64,000 bases of DNA from CAIYZT01 sp947461435 (GTDB lineage Bacteria > Pseudomonadota > Alphaproteobacteria > Rhodobacterales > Rhodobacteraceae): contig OZ260083.1 of NCBI GenBank assembly GCA_965284435.1, positions 682,001-746,000 of the forward strand. The letters run 5' to 3'. Positions 8,607-16,659 of the stretch are shown piece by piece. Positions within the stretch are counted from its first letter, which is position 1. Every line of letters starts with the position of its first letter. The notes under the pieces are model-generated. The model did not search any database, had not been told where the DNA came from, and worked only from the letters and a program-made list of their open reading frames with translations. The translations under genes were made by a program, and so were the position numbers.

Positions 8607-9302
8607 TCAGATCGACAGCCCGGCCCGCAATTGGTCGCGCGGCAGCGCCTCTTTGCGCCCGGCCAGCGCCACCGCGCCGCGATGAAGCACGTAAAACGCA
8701 TCCCCCAATTCATAGGCGAAATCGAAATACTGCTCGACCAGAAGGATCGCCATATCGCCCTTCTGTTTCAAATAGGTAATCACCCGTCCGATATCTTGAA
8801 TGATGTTAGGCTGAATCCCCTCCGTCGGCTCGTCCATCAGCAGAACCTTCGGCTTCATGATCAGCGCCCGCGCAATCGACAATTGCTGCTGCTGCCCCCC
8901 CGAAAGATCGCCGCCGCGCCGCCCGCCCATATCCTTCAACACCGGAAACAGATCGTAAATCTCGTCCGGAACCTTATGTTCAGCCCGCGGCAACAGGGCG
9001 AATCCGGTTTCCAGATTTTCGCGCACGCTCAGCAGCGGGAAAATCATCCGTCCCTGCGGCACATAGGCCAGCCCGTGCCGCGCCATCGCCTGTGCCGGCA
9101 CGCGGCCCACCGCCTGCCCGCCTATCGTCACCTCCCCGCCCGACCGCAGATAGCTGCCGGCAATCGCCTTCAGCAAAGATGTCTTTCCCACCCCGTTGGT
9201 GCCCATCACGCAGGTCACCTCGCCCTTTTGCGCCTGAAGATCGATCCCCTGCAAAATCTGTGATCCGCCATAATGCAGCGTCAGCCCCGTGGTTTTCAGC
9301 AT
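8607..9302 (-). CDS. urtE: Urea ABC transporter ATP-binding protein UrtE
   Basis: The 231-residue ATPase is of the LivF type. It shows MGTNGVGKTSLLKAI (Walker A), DLSGGQQQQLSIARAL (signature) and VLLMDEPTEGIQP (Walker B); TEGIQPNI is characteristic of UrtE as opposed to LivF. The frame opens at 9323, but the ATG at 9302 gives the family start MLKTTGLTLHYGG and lies one base beyond the urtD stop. It is last in urtABCDE and drives high-affinity urea import across the inner membrane together with UrtD. Confidence 0.93.
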   Translation of the reverse strand: MLKTTGLTLHYGGSQILQGIDLQAQKGEVTCVMGTNGVGKTSLLKAIAGSYLRSGGEVTIGGQAVGRVPAQAMARHGLAYVPQGRMIFPLLSVRENLETGFALLPRAEHKVPDEIYDLFPVLKDMGGRRGGDLSGGQQQQLSIARALIMKPKVLLMDEPTEGIQPNIIQDIGRVITYLKQKGDMAILLVEQYFDFAYELGDAFYVLHRGAVALAGRKEALPRDQLRAGLSI

Positions 9303-9303
9303 C

Positions 9304-10044
9304 TTAGCGCCCCAAATACACATCGATCACGTCAGGATTCTGCGTGACATGGTCCAATGATCCCTCGGCCAGAACCGACCCTTCGTGCAGCACCGTCACC
9401 TTGCAGTTCAGCCGCCGCACAAAATCCATGTCATGTTCCACCACCACCACAGCCCGGCTTTTGGCCAGATCCACCAACAGGCGCGTCGTATGCTCGCGCT
9501 CGCCCAATGTCATGCCCGCGGCCGGTTCATCCACCAGCAGCAGCTTGGGCTCTTGCGCCAGCAGCATCCCGATCTCGAGCCATTGTTTTTGCCCGTGGCT
9601 CAACTCGCCCGATTTGCGCAACACCTGATCGGCCAGACCCACCTCGGCGGCCAGCGCCTGCACGCGGTCGCGGTCTGCTTGGCTCTCGCGCCAAAAAAGC
9701 ACCGCAAAAGGCCCCCGTTTGGCCTTCAGCGCCATGGTCAGGTTTTCCGCCACGCTTTGGTCTTCAAACACCGTGGGCCGCTGAAACTTGCGCCCGATCC
9801 CGATCCGCGCAATCTGCGCCTCGGTCATTTTCAGCAGGTTCGTGCCGCTTTCGCCAAAAGACACAGATCCCGCGTCGGGCTTGGTCTTGCCCGTCACGAT
9901 GTCCATGAAGGTGGTTTTTCCCGCACCATTCGGCCCGATCACCGCGCGCAATTCGCCCGCGCCAATGACGAAGGACAGGTTGTTGATGGCCCGAAACCCA
10001 TCAAAGGATACCGATACGCCCTGCACCTCCAAAAGCGTGCTCAT
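9304..10044 (-). CDS. urtD: Urea ABC transporter ATP-binding protein UrtD
   Basis: The 246-residue ATPase is of the LivG type. It shows IGPNGAGKTTFMDIVTG, the signature LSHGQKQWLEIGMLLAQEP and LLLVDEPAAGMT, then VEHDMDFVRRL. The LSHGQKQWLEIGM sequence is the usual UrtD form and differs from LivG. The ATG overlaps the urtC stop by four bases. It acts as one nucleotide-binding subunit of the urea importer. Confidence 0.94.
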   Translation of the reverse strand: MSTLLEVQGVSVSFDGFRAINNLSFVIGAGELRAVIGPNGAGKTTFMDIVTGKTKPDAGSVSFGESGTNLLKMTEAQIARIGIGRKFQRPTVFEDQSVAENLTMALKAKRGPFAVLFWRESQADRDRVQALAAEVGLADQVLRKSGELSHGQKQWLEIGMLLAQEPKLLLVDEPAAGMTLGEREHTTRLLVDLAKSRAVVVVEHDMDFVRRLNCKVTVLHEGSVLAEGSLDHVTQNPDVIDVYLGR

Positions 10045-11279
10045 TCGCGGCCCTCCCGTTCCATCAAGGCGCCATCATCCGGGCCCAGCGCCGCCCCCTT
10101 GCGGTCTGGGGTGCGCACCTTTGCCAGCAGATCGAAAATCCCGCCAATTCCCTTGGGGGCCAGCAGCGTCACGGCCACAAACGACAGGCCCAGCAGAACC
10201 GTCCACCAATCCACCCAGTCGATCACCGCAAACCCCAGATTCACCGACGGCACCCGTCCCCCCGTAAACGCGCTTGACAGCAGGGATACAAACGCGGCCC
10301 CGATGACCGCCCCATACATCCGCCCGCGCCCGCCGATCGCCACCCAGACCGCCAGATAGATGGATGCGATCGGCGCCAACTCTGCCGGATTGATGATCCC
10401 GGCCTGCGGGTAATACAGCGCCCCCGCCACGGCCGCGATAACGGCTGTCAGCACAAACAGGAAAAGCTTGTACCCTTCGACGGAATACCCCAAAAACCGC
10501 ACCCGCGCCTCGTCATCCCGAATGGCGCGGATGACAGACCCGAACTTTCCCGACACCACGAACCGGATGACGATATAGCCCAAGGCCAAAGCCGCACCTG
10601 ATGCCCAAAAGAACCAGATCGACAGCCGATCTTGCCCCACCCCGCCCAGACCCGGCAGGTTCTGCAAGCCTGACAATCCGTTGTTGCCCCGCAGCCCGCT
10701 TTCGTTCTGAAACAGATACAACGCCAGCGCCAACGTCATGGCCTGTGTCAGGATTGACAGGTACACCCCCGTCACCCGGGCCCGAAACGCCAACCAGCCA
10801 AACACCAATGCCAACAATCCCGGGACCAGAACCACCAGCGCCATTTGCAGCGGAAAAGACCCTGCAAAGGCCCAAATCACCGGAATATCCGATCCGCCCA
10901 CCACGCCAAAGATCTGCGTGCCAACGCCTTGGGCAATTTCCTCGGCCGTGGGCGGCAGCGGCGAATTGGCCAAAGAGGCGATCACGATTTCCTCGGTCCG
11001 CGCATACATCAGCCACATGCCAACCATGTATCCGCCCAACGCGAAAAACGCCATGTGACCCAACGACAGGATTCCGGCATAGCCCCAGATCAGATCCATC
11101 GCCAAGGCGACAAGGCACAGGCACATCGTCTTGCCCAGCGTCTTGACAAAAGACGTCGACATCACCCCCATCCCCGATCCTTCGGCCAGCAGGCTGACCC
11201 CCAGAACAAAGGCCGCCAGCGCCAGCAGAAAGATCGCCGTGCTTGGCCTGCGCCGCAGCGCCTGTAACATGCGCCCCAT
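10041..11279 (-). CDS. urtC: Urea ABC transporter permease UrtC
   Basis: The 412-residue inner-membrane permease of the LivM family has about ten hydrophobic segments. It shows DLIWGYAGILSLGHMAFFALGGYMVGMWLMY and, later, GRGRMYGAVIGA. The acidic tail and length fit UrtC rather than the shorter LivM. It sits three bases after the urtB stop. With UrtB it forms the membrane channel for urea. Confidence 0.94.
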   Translation of the reverse strand: MGRMLQALRRRPSTAIFLLALAAFVLGVSLLAEGSGMGVMSTSFVKTLGKTMCLCLVALAMDLIWGYAGILSLGHMAFFALGGYMVGMWLMYARTEEIVIASLANSPLPPTAEEIAQGVGTQIFGVVGGSDIPVIWAFAGSFPLQMALVVLVPGLLALVFGWLAFRARVTGVYLSILTQAMTLALALYLFQNESGLRGNNGLSGLQNLPGLGGVGQDRLSIWFFWASGAALALGYIVIRFVVSGKFGSVIRAIRDDEARVRFLGYSVEGYKLFLFVLTAVIAAVAGALYYPQAGIINPAELAPIASIYLAVWVAIGGRGRMYGAVIGAAFVSLLSSAFTGGRVPSVNLGFAVIDWVDWWTVLLGLSFVAVTLLAPKGIGGIFDLLAKVRTPDRKGAALGPDDGALMEREGRE

Positions 11280-11282
11280 GGC

Positions 11283-13223
11283 TTAATCCCCCGCCGCCCG
11301 GCCCTTCAGGGCAATGATGCCCCTTGGCCGAAATTGAATGAACAAGATGATGAACAAGATCATATAGGTCTGGGCCGCCAGCGTGTTCGACGGGTTCAAC
11401 CACTCGATCACCTTTTGCAGTCCGCCAATCATCGCCGCCCCCGCCAGCGTGCCCCAGATGTTGCCCACACCGCCGACAACCACCGTCATAAAGCTTTGCA
11501 CGATGTAATCATTGCCCAGCTCTGACGTGACCTTGGCAAACAGGCCAATGGCCACCCCGGCGATGCCCGCAATCCCCGACCCCAACCCAAAGGTCAGCAT
11601 GTTGATGCGGTCCGGATTGATGCCCATGCTGGCCGCCATCGACGGGTTTTGTGTGACGGCCCGCACATCAAGGCCCAGCCGCGTGCGTTTCATCAACCAC
11701 AAGAAAAACGCCAGAAACACCAGTGCCAACACAAAGATCGCGATGCGGATGTAACTGACCTGAATGACATCCGTCACGCTCCACGCACCGTCAAGCCAGG
11801 CCGGTGCGGTCAAGGGGCGGGCCTGGGTGCCAAAGATGTTCTTGGCCAGTTGTTGCAAGGTGATTGAAATCCCGAACGTCGCCAAAAGCGTCTCTAACGG
11901 GCGTTTATACAGGTGTCGGATCACCAACCGCTCCATCGCGACACCCGCCGCGAAGGTCACCGCAAAGGCCATCGGCAGGGCGACGATCAAGGAAAGGGTG
12001 TAATTTGTGATCCACAGTTGCACCACGTAACCGGTATAGGCGCCCATCATGATGAACTCGCCATGCGCCATGTTGATCACCCCCATCACCCCAAAGGTGA
12101 TGGCCAGCCCGATGGCCGCCAAAAAGAAGATCGAGGCGAGCGACAGCGCATCCAACCCCAAATCCACCGCCTGCTGCAAGCCAACCTGCGTTTCAATGGC
12201 CCCCATTGCCCGCGCGGCCGCATCGGTAATCGTCTTATCCGGTTCGGCATAGGCCTCAAAGAACACATGGGCCGCCAAGGCCGCGGTGGCCTCGTCGTCC
12301 GTGGCCGCCATCGGCACCAGACCGGCGTCTTCCAGCGCCGTATAGGCCCGGTCACGACCGCCTTGCGTGCCCAGATCAGTCAGGGCGATACCCGCAACCG
12401 CCCCATCCTTCAAATTCGCCACCAAGGCCGCGCGCTGCTCCTCGGCGGTCAACCGCGCCGGGGCCAACCCTGCCGTCACCAAAAGATCATAAGCCTCGAT
12501 CTTGGTCAGATCGCGCCCCGGCACCAGTTTGCGCGCCAAATTCACATCCTGCGGCACGGCCCCCGCCGCCGCGCCCCGCGTCACCGCCAGAAGGGGGTTC
12601 AGCGCCGCCCGCAGTTCAAGACCGGTTTCCGCTTGAAACCCGTCAATGGCCGCCACGCGTGCCGCCGGGTCCGGATCAAACTGCAAGGTCAAGATTCGTT
12701 CCAGCCTGATCTTGCGCGCCTTCAACTCCGGGTCGGTTTCCGTCTCTATGCTGGCCCGAATGGGGCCCAGATGGCTGGCCTCTGGCGCGGCCGAAATTGA
12801 CGCCACCGCGGCCACCCGCCGCGTCAGATCCGGATCTGACAGCGTGAACTGCACCAGCGCGGCCGATATCAGCCCCCGCACCCCGGCATTGGGTTTCATC
12901 TCTGAAATCTCGCCTTTTGTGGCCGTTCCGGCCGCTGCACCCGTCAAATCGGTCAGGGCAAATCCGGCCGCATCCGGGGCCAGCAGGAAAAAGGCCTTAT
13001 CGGCCTTGCGCTGCCCCAGTCTCTTGGCGCCCCAGGCCTCCAGAAACGAGGCCACCATCGGATCGCCCGTTGCCGCCAGCGCATCAATCACCGGCCCGAT
13101 CGTCTGCCGCGATGGCTTTTCAATCGCGGCTGCATGGGTTGTCACGGCCTCGGCCAGCGTCTCCGCCCACAGCGGCATGGCCGCAAGAATCGTTACAAAC
13201 AGGCCAAAAACGAACCGTTTCAC
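11283..13223 (-). CDS. urtB: Urea ABC transporter permease UrtB, long form
   Basis: The 646-residue protein has a signal-like N-terminus (VKRFVFGLFVTILAAMPLWAE), about 320 residues of alanine-rich helical periplasmic sequence, then a LivH-type permease domain from about residue 350 (FGVMGVINMAHGEFIMMGAY, GLDVRAVTQNPSMAASMGI). The long N-terminal domain is typical of proteobacterial UrtB. The frame opens with a TTG at 13244, but the GTG at 13223 is chosen because an AAGGGGGGC ribosome-binding site lies eight bases upstream of it. A strong hairpin separates it from urtA. Confidence 0.92.
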   Translation of the reverse strand: MKRFVFGLFVTILAAMPLWAETLAEAVTTHAAAIEKPSRQTIGPVIDALAATGDPMVASFLEAWGAKRLGQRKADKAFFLLAPDAAGFALTDLTGAAAGTATKGEISEMKPNAGVRGLISAALVQFTLSDPDLTRRVAAVASISAAPEASHLGPIRASIETETDPELKARKIRLERILTLQFDPDPAARVAAIDGFQAETGLELRAALNPLLAVTRGAAAGAVPQDVNLARKLVPGRDLTKIEAYDLLVTAGLAPARLTAEEQRAALVANLKDGAVAGIALTDLGTQGGRDRAYTALEDAGLVPMAATDDEATAALAAHVFFEAYAEPDKTITDAAARAMGAIETQVGLQQAVDLGLDALSLASIFFLAAIGLAITFGVMGVINMAHGEFIMMGAYTGYVVQLWITNYTLSLIVALPMAFAVTFAAGVAMERLVIRHLYKRPLETLLATFGISITLQQLAKNIFGTQARPLTAPAWLDGAWSVTDVIQVSYIRIAIFVLALVFLAFFLWLMKRTRLGLDVRAVTQNPSMAASMGINPDRINMLTFGLGSGIAGIAGVAIGLFAKVTSELGNDYIVQSFMTVVVGGVGNIWGTLAGAAMIGGLQKVIEWLNPSNTLAAQTYMILFIILFIQFRPRGIIALKGRAAGD

Positions 13224-13246
13224 CAGCAAAGCCCCCCTTTTCAAAA

Positions 13247-13270
13247 CAAGGGGGCGTTGCCGCCCCCTTG
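13247..13270 (-). terminator. Hairpin between urtA and urtB
   Basis: CAAGGGGGCG and CGCCCCCTTG form a perfect 10-bp stem with a TTGC loop; on the minus strand it is followed by TTTTG. It lies 25 bases after the urtA stop. Its position suggests partial termination or 3'-end protection giving more UrtA than UrtB-E. Confidence 0.7.
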
Positions 13271-13295
13271 ACGCAATCTTCTGCTCGAAGGTGCC

Positions 13296-14591
13296 TTAGT
13301 AGTTTGATGTCAGCTGAACGCAGGTTTTGGTTTCAGTGTTGTACATACCGCATTTCAGATCTTTCCAGTCGGCTTCCAGAACCGCTGATTCCGGCAGGAA
13401 ATCGGTCCAGGCGTCGCCCGGTACCGGATCTGTCTGGCTGATGATGTCGAACTGGCCATCGGCCCGGATCTCGCCGATCAGCACCGGTTTGGTCAGATGG
13501 TGGTTCGGCAGCATCTCGGCCATCCCGCCGGTCAGGTTCGGGAACGTCTGCCCGATCATCGCATCCGATACGGCATCCACAGCGGTGGTTCCGGCGGCGG
13601 TCACCGCGTTCACCCACATGTTGAACCCGATGTAATGCGCTTCCATCGGGTCATTTGTGACGCGCTTGTCATCTTTGATAAAGGCCTTCCAAGCGGCAAT
13701 GAAGGCCGTGTTTTCGGGCGATTCCGCCGACATGAAATAGTTCCAGGCGGCCAGATGTCCGACCAGATTCGATGTGTCCAGACCCGAAAGCTCTTCTTCG
13801 CCCACCGAAAACGCAACAACCGGAAGCGTATCAGCCGACACCCCGGCAGCCGCCAGTTCCTTGTAAAAGCCGATGTTCGCGTCGCCGTTGATCGTGGAAA
13901 TGACGCCCACTTTCTTGCCATCCGCCCCCAGTGCCACCACATCGCCCACGATCTTGGACCAGTCGGAATGGCCAAACGGGGTGTAGTTGACAAAGATGTC
14001 TTCCTTGGCGATCCCCTTGGAAATCAAATAGGATTCCAAGATGTTGTTGGTCGTGCGCGGATAGACGTAATCGGTCCCCAACAAGGCAAACTTCTGCACA
14101 CCCAGTTCGTTCAAATAGTAATCCACGGCCGGAATGGCCTGCTGGTTCGGGGCCGCCCCGGTATAGAACACGTTCTTCGACGATTCTTCGCCTTCGTATT
14201 GAACCGGATAGAACAGCAGCCCGTTCAGCTCTTCGATCACGGGCAGAACCGATTTGCGCGACACCGACGTCCAGCACCCGAACATCACATCAACCTTGTC
14301 GACCGTCAGCAGTTCGCGGGCCTTTTCGGCAAACAGCGGCCAGTCAGAGGCGGGGTCAACCACGACAGCCTCCAGTTGGCGCCCCAAGATCCCGCCTTTT
14401 GCGTTTTGCTGTTCGATCAGCATCAGCATCGTGTCTTTCAACGTGGTTTCCGAAATCGCCATCGTCCCCGAAAGGGAGTGCAACACACCAACCTTGATCG
14501 GCCCATCCTGGGCCAAGGCAAGGCGTGGCAACGCGGCCGAGGCCAATCCAGCGCTGGCGCTGGCCAGAAGCATACGACGTGTCAGTTTCAT
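13296..14591 (-). CDS. urtA: Urea ABC transporter substrate-binding protein UrtA
   Basis: The 431-residue protein has an N-terminal export signal with a twin-arginine motif, TRRMLLAS, then a hydrophobic Ala/Leu stretch ending in LALAQD, which suggests Tat export. The mature part is a LivJ/FmdD-type receptor (VGVLHSLSGTMAISE, VDVMFGCWTSVSRKSVLPVIEELNGLLFYPVQYEGEESS); the last motif is characteristic of urea and short-chain amide receptors. The frame opens up to 14798, but the upstream stretch is basic and unlike the family. It is first in the operon and diverges from the urease genes. Confidence 0.94.
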   Translation of the reverse strand: MKLTRRMLLASASAGLASAALPRLALAQDGPIKVGVLHSLSGTMAISETTLKDTMLMLIEQQNAKGGILGRQLEAVVVDPASDWPLFAEKARELLTVDKVDVMFGCWTSVSRKSVLPVIEELNGLLFYPVQYEGEESSKNVFYTGAAPNQQAIPAVDYYLNELGVQKFALLGTDYVYPRTTNNILESYLISKGIAKEDIFVNYTPFGHSDWSKIVGDVVALGADGKKVGVISTINGDANIGFYKELAAAGVSADTLPVVAFSVGEEELSGLDTSNLVGHLAAWNYFMSAESPENTAFIAAWKAFIKDDKRVTNDPMEAHYIGFNMWVNAVTAAGTTAVDAVSDAMIGQTFPNLTGGMAEMLPNHHLTKPVLIGEIRADGQFDIISQTDPVPGDAWTDFLPESAVLEADWKDLKCGMYNTETKTCVQLTSNY

Positions 14592-15034
14592 CTTCGTCCC
14601 TTTCTTCGGTTGGTCCGGGGGTCCCCGTCCACCTTGCTTGTGTCTTTTCCCTATGGCCTTGCCCTGCGGCGCGACCCGTCTTTTGTTCAAGGGTCGATGA
14701 CCCCGCCATCGAACGCTGCCGAAGGAAATCCCCTGCCGTAAACTCCGCTCGCCGCATTGCAGCAAAGGTTTCCGCGCCTGCATGGTTTTTGGGCGCATTT
14801 TCCGCTGCGCGCGCAGAAAATTGGCGGGGGATAAGAACGCATTGCGGGCGCAAAGCGGGAATCACGGTTTCGGGCCGCGCGCTGCATGCGTTCAAATGGC
14901 GCACAACAAACAGGCAACAGGCGCAAAAAACGGGCATTATTGGCCAAAAACGGCGGTGTTGTGCCGCTTTTCGCTGTGTCCAGATGCCTCTGGCGGCGCC
15001 AAGGTTCATTGCTTGCCTCAAAGCCGAGGGAATG
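14592..15034. promoter_or_regulatory. Divergent control region between urtA and ureD
   Basis: This 443-base stretch holds no convincing gene. It must carry the promoters for urea uptake (leftward) and urease (rightward). Visible structure includes a 12-bp palindrome CTGCGC/GCGCAG at 14805-14816 flanked by TTTTCCG and AAAATT, and A-rich runs near 14925-14955. I did not find a convincing sigma-54 -24/-12 element or an unambiguous NtrC box by eye. Known Rhodobacter urease and urea uptake genes respond to nitrogen supply through NtrC; that is family knowledge, not seen here. Confidence 0.5.
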
Positions 15035-15868
15035 ATGATTCAAGGATCCATCGCAGCGATGCAGCGTTCAAAGGGGGCCGCTTCCCTGTCCTTTGGCCTG
15101 CGCGATGGCCGGGCGGTGCTGGCCGATCTGGCGCAATCGGGGTCGGCCCGCGCCATGCTGCCCCGCACCTTTTCTGACCGGCCAGAGGTGGTTTTTCTGA
15201 ACACTTCGGGTGGTTTGGCCTCGGGCGATCGCCTGTCGTATGGGCTGACGCTGGCCGGCGGGGCGGCCTTGGCCACAACGCAAACCGCCGAACGCGCTTA
15301 TCTGTGCCGCGACGGCGCTGCCCATGTTCAGGTGCGTGCACAGGTGGGGGCCGGGGGGCGGCTGGATTGGCTGCCACAAGAAACCATCCTTTTCGAAGAT
15401 TGCTTTCTTGACCGCGATACCCAGATTGATCTGGCCCCGGGCGCCTCGTGCCTGATGTGCGAAATCACCGTTCTGGGCCGCCGTGCCATGGGCGAACATC
15501 CCGCCCGTGCCCGCCTGCGCGACCGCCGCATGGTAACGCTGGGCGGGCGCCCCTTGTGGGCCGAAACAGTCTCTATCAACGCGCAAACGCTGGCAGACGC
15601 CGCCCATCCGGCGCTTTTGGGCGGGCATATCGCCTTTGCCGTTCTGGCCCTTTTGGGCGCCGGGGCCGAAGCCGCCGCAGACGGTCTGCGCGGTCTTCCG
15701 GCCCTTCCCGGCGTGCACGCCGCCGCCTCAGGTTGGAATGGCCGCACCCTCCTGAGGCTGACCGCGCCCGATGTTTGGCCCCTCAAACAGGCCCTCGGGG
15801 CCGCCATCGCTCATCTGACCACCAGAGCGCTGCCGCGCGTCTGGCAAATGCAAGGGATCACCGCATGA
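15035..15868 (+). CDS. ureD: Urease accessory protein UreD
   Basis: The 277-residue protein matches UreD/UreH, which together with UreF and UreG delivers nickel to urease. It shows RAMLPRTF, EVVFLNTSGGLASGDRL and LTTQTAERAY-like sequence (ATTQTAERAYL). Two ATGs lie at 15032 and 15035; GAGGG at 15026-15030 is better spaced for the second, so that one is used. The frame is open further upstream but without family similarity. The stop overlaps the ureA ATG. The gene is first in the urease operon. Confidence 0.92.
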   Translation: MIQGSIAAMQRSKGAASLSFGLRDGRAVLADLAQSGSARAMLPRTFSDRPEVVFLNTSGGLASGDRLSYGLTLAGGAALATTQTAERAYLCRDGAAHVQVRAQVGAGGRLDWLPQETILFEDCFLDRDTQIDLAPGASCLMCEITVLGRRAMGEHPARARLRDRRMVTLGGRPLWAETVSINAQTLADAAHPALLGGHIAFAVLALLGAGAEAAADGLRGLPALPGVHAAASGWNGRTLLRLTAPDVWPLKQALGAAIAHLTTRALPRVWQMQGITA

Positions 15869-16167
15869 ACCTTACCCCCCGCGAACGCGAAAAACTGCTG
15901 ATCAGCCTTGCGGCGATGGTGGCCCGGGGCCGTCTGGCCCGCGGCGTCAAGCTGAACCACCCCGAGGCGATTGCCCTGATCACCGATTTCGTCGTGGAAG
16001 GCGCCCGCGATGGCCGCACCGTGTCTGATCTGATGCAGGCCGGCGGCCATGTCATCACCGCCGATCAATGCATGCCCGGCGTGCCCGAAATGATTCATTC
16101 GGTTCAAGTCGAAGCCACCTTTCCCGACGGCACGAAACTCGTGACCGTTCACCACCCGATCCGCTGA
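15865..16167 (+). CDS. ureA: Urease gamma subunit UreA
   Basis: The 100-residue subunit has exactly the length of bacterial UreA. It starts MNLTPREREKLLISLAA and contains GVKLNHPEAIALI and VPEMIHSVQVEATFPDGTKLVTVH, which are characteristic of the family. The ATGA overlap with ureD couples the two. It forms the trimeric (UreABC)3 enzyme in the cytoplasm. Confidence 0.97.
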   Translation: MNLTPREREKLLISLAAMVARGRLARGVKLNHPEAIALITDFVVEGARDGRTVSDLMQAGGHVITADQCMPGVPEMIHSVQVEATFPDGTKLVTVHHPIR

Positions 16168-16179
16168 AAGGCCCCCGTC

Positions 16180-16356
16180 ATGAAACGCATCCTCTGCCTT
16201 TTGCTGCTGGCCCCCTCTGCCGCGCTCGCCCATCCCGGCGATCACAGCCACGCGGGCGTCCTGCACCTGCTCACCGAACCCGATCACCTTGCGATGATCG
16301 GCCTGGGTGTCGCCATTGTGGCCTATGCCGCCATCAAACTTCGGTCACGCCCATGA
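16180..16356 (+). CDS. Small HupE/UreJ-like membrane protein, 58 aa
   Basis: The ORF starts with ATG at 16180, twelve bases after ureA, and its TGA overlaps the ureB ATG (ATGA). The product has a cleavable-looking signal (MKRILCLLLLAPSAALA), then HPGDHSHAG, LHLLTEPDHLAMIGLGV and a short hydrophobic tail ending KLRSRP. The order of His-rich start, LxHxLTxPDHL and a membrane helix matches the N-terminal end of the HupE/UreJ nickel-permease family, but the rest of that roughly 200-residue protein is absent. It could be a nickel-handling peptide, a degenerate ureJ, or a membrane adaptor. The coupled position inside the structural urease genes argues that it is translated. Confidence 0.75.
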   Translation: MKRILCLLLLAPSAALAHPGDHSHAGVLHLLTEPDHLAMIGLGVAIVAYAAIKLRSRP

Positions 16357-16658
16357 TCCCCGGCGAGATTTTCACCGCCCCCGGCGCGATCGAACTGAAC
16401 GCGGGCCTGCCCGTGACCGTGCTGATGGTCGCCAACACCGGTGACCGCCCGGTGCAGGTGGGCAGCCACTATCACTTTGCCGAAACCAACCCCGGCCTGT
16501 CGTTTGATCGGGCCGCCGCGCGCGGCCGGCGTCTGGATATCGCCGCCGGGACTGCCGTGCGTTTTGAACCCGGCCAAACCCGCGAGGTGCGCCTTGTGCC
16601 CTATCAAGGCGCGCGCCGTGTCTTCGGGTTCAACGCCCAAGTGATGGGAGAGTTATAA
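16353..16658 (+). CDS. ureB: Urease beta subunit UreB
   Basis: The 101-residue subunit starts MIPGEIFTAPGAIELN and contains NTGDRPVQVGSHYHFAETNPGLSFDR and GTAVRFEPGQTREVRLV, the standard UreB signature. The ATG overlaps the stop of the small UreJ-like ORF, not ureA, so ureA and ureB are separated by that gene. It stabilises the (alpha beta gamma)3 urease. ureC starts one base after its stop. Confidence 0.97.
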   Translation: MIPGEIFTAPGAIELNAGLPVTVLMVANTGDRPVQVGSHYHFAETNPGLSFDRAAARGRRLDIAAGTAVRFEPGQTREVRLVPYQGARRVFGFNAQVMGEL

Positions 16659-16659
16659 G

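Noticed and set aside
13224..13244. TTG at 13244 as urtB start
   Set aside because: The AAGGGGGGC ribosome-binding site would then lie within the coding region; the GTG at 13223 is well spaced from it.
14701..15031. Extension of ureD upstream of 15032 (frame open from 14525)
   Set aside because: The extra residues show no UreD similarity, and the open frame simply reflects GC-rich DNA across the control region; GAGGG before the ATGs at 15032/15035 fixes the start.
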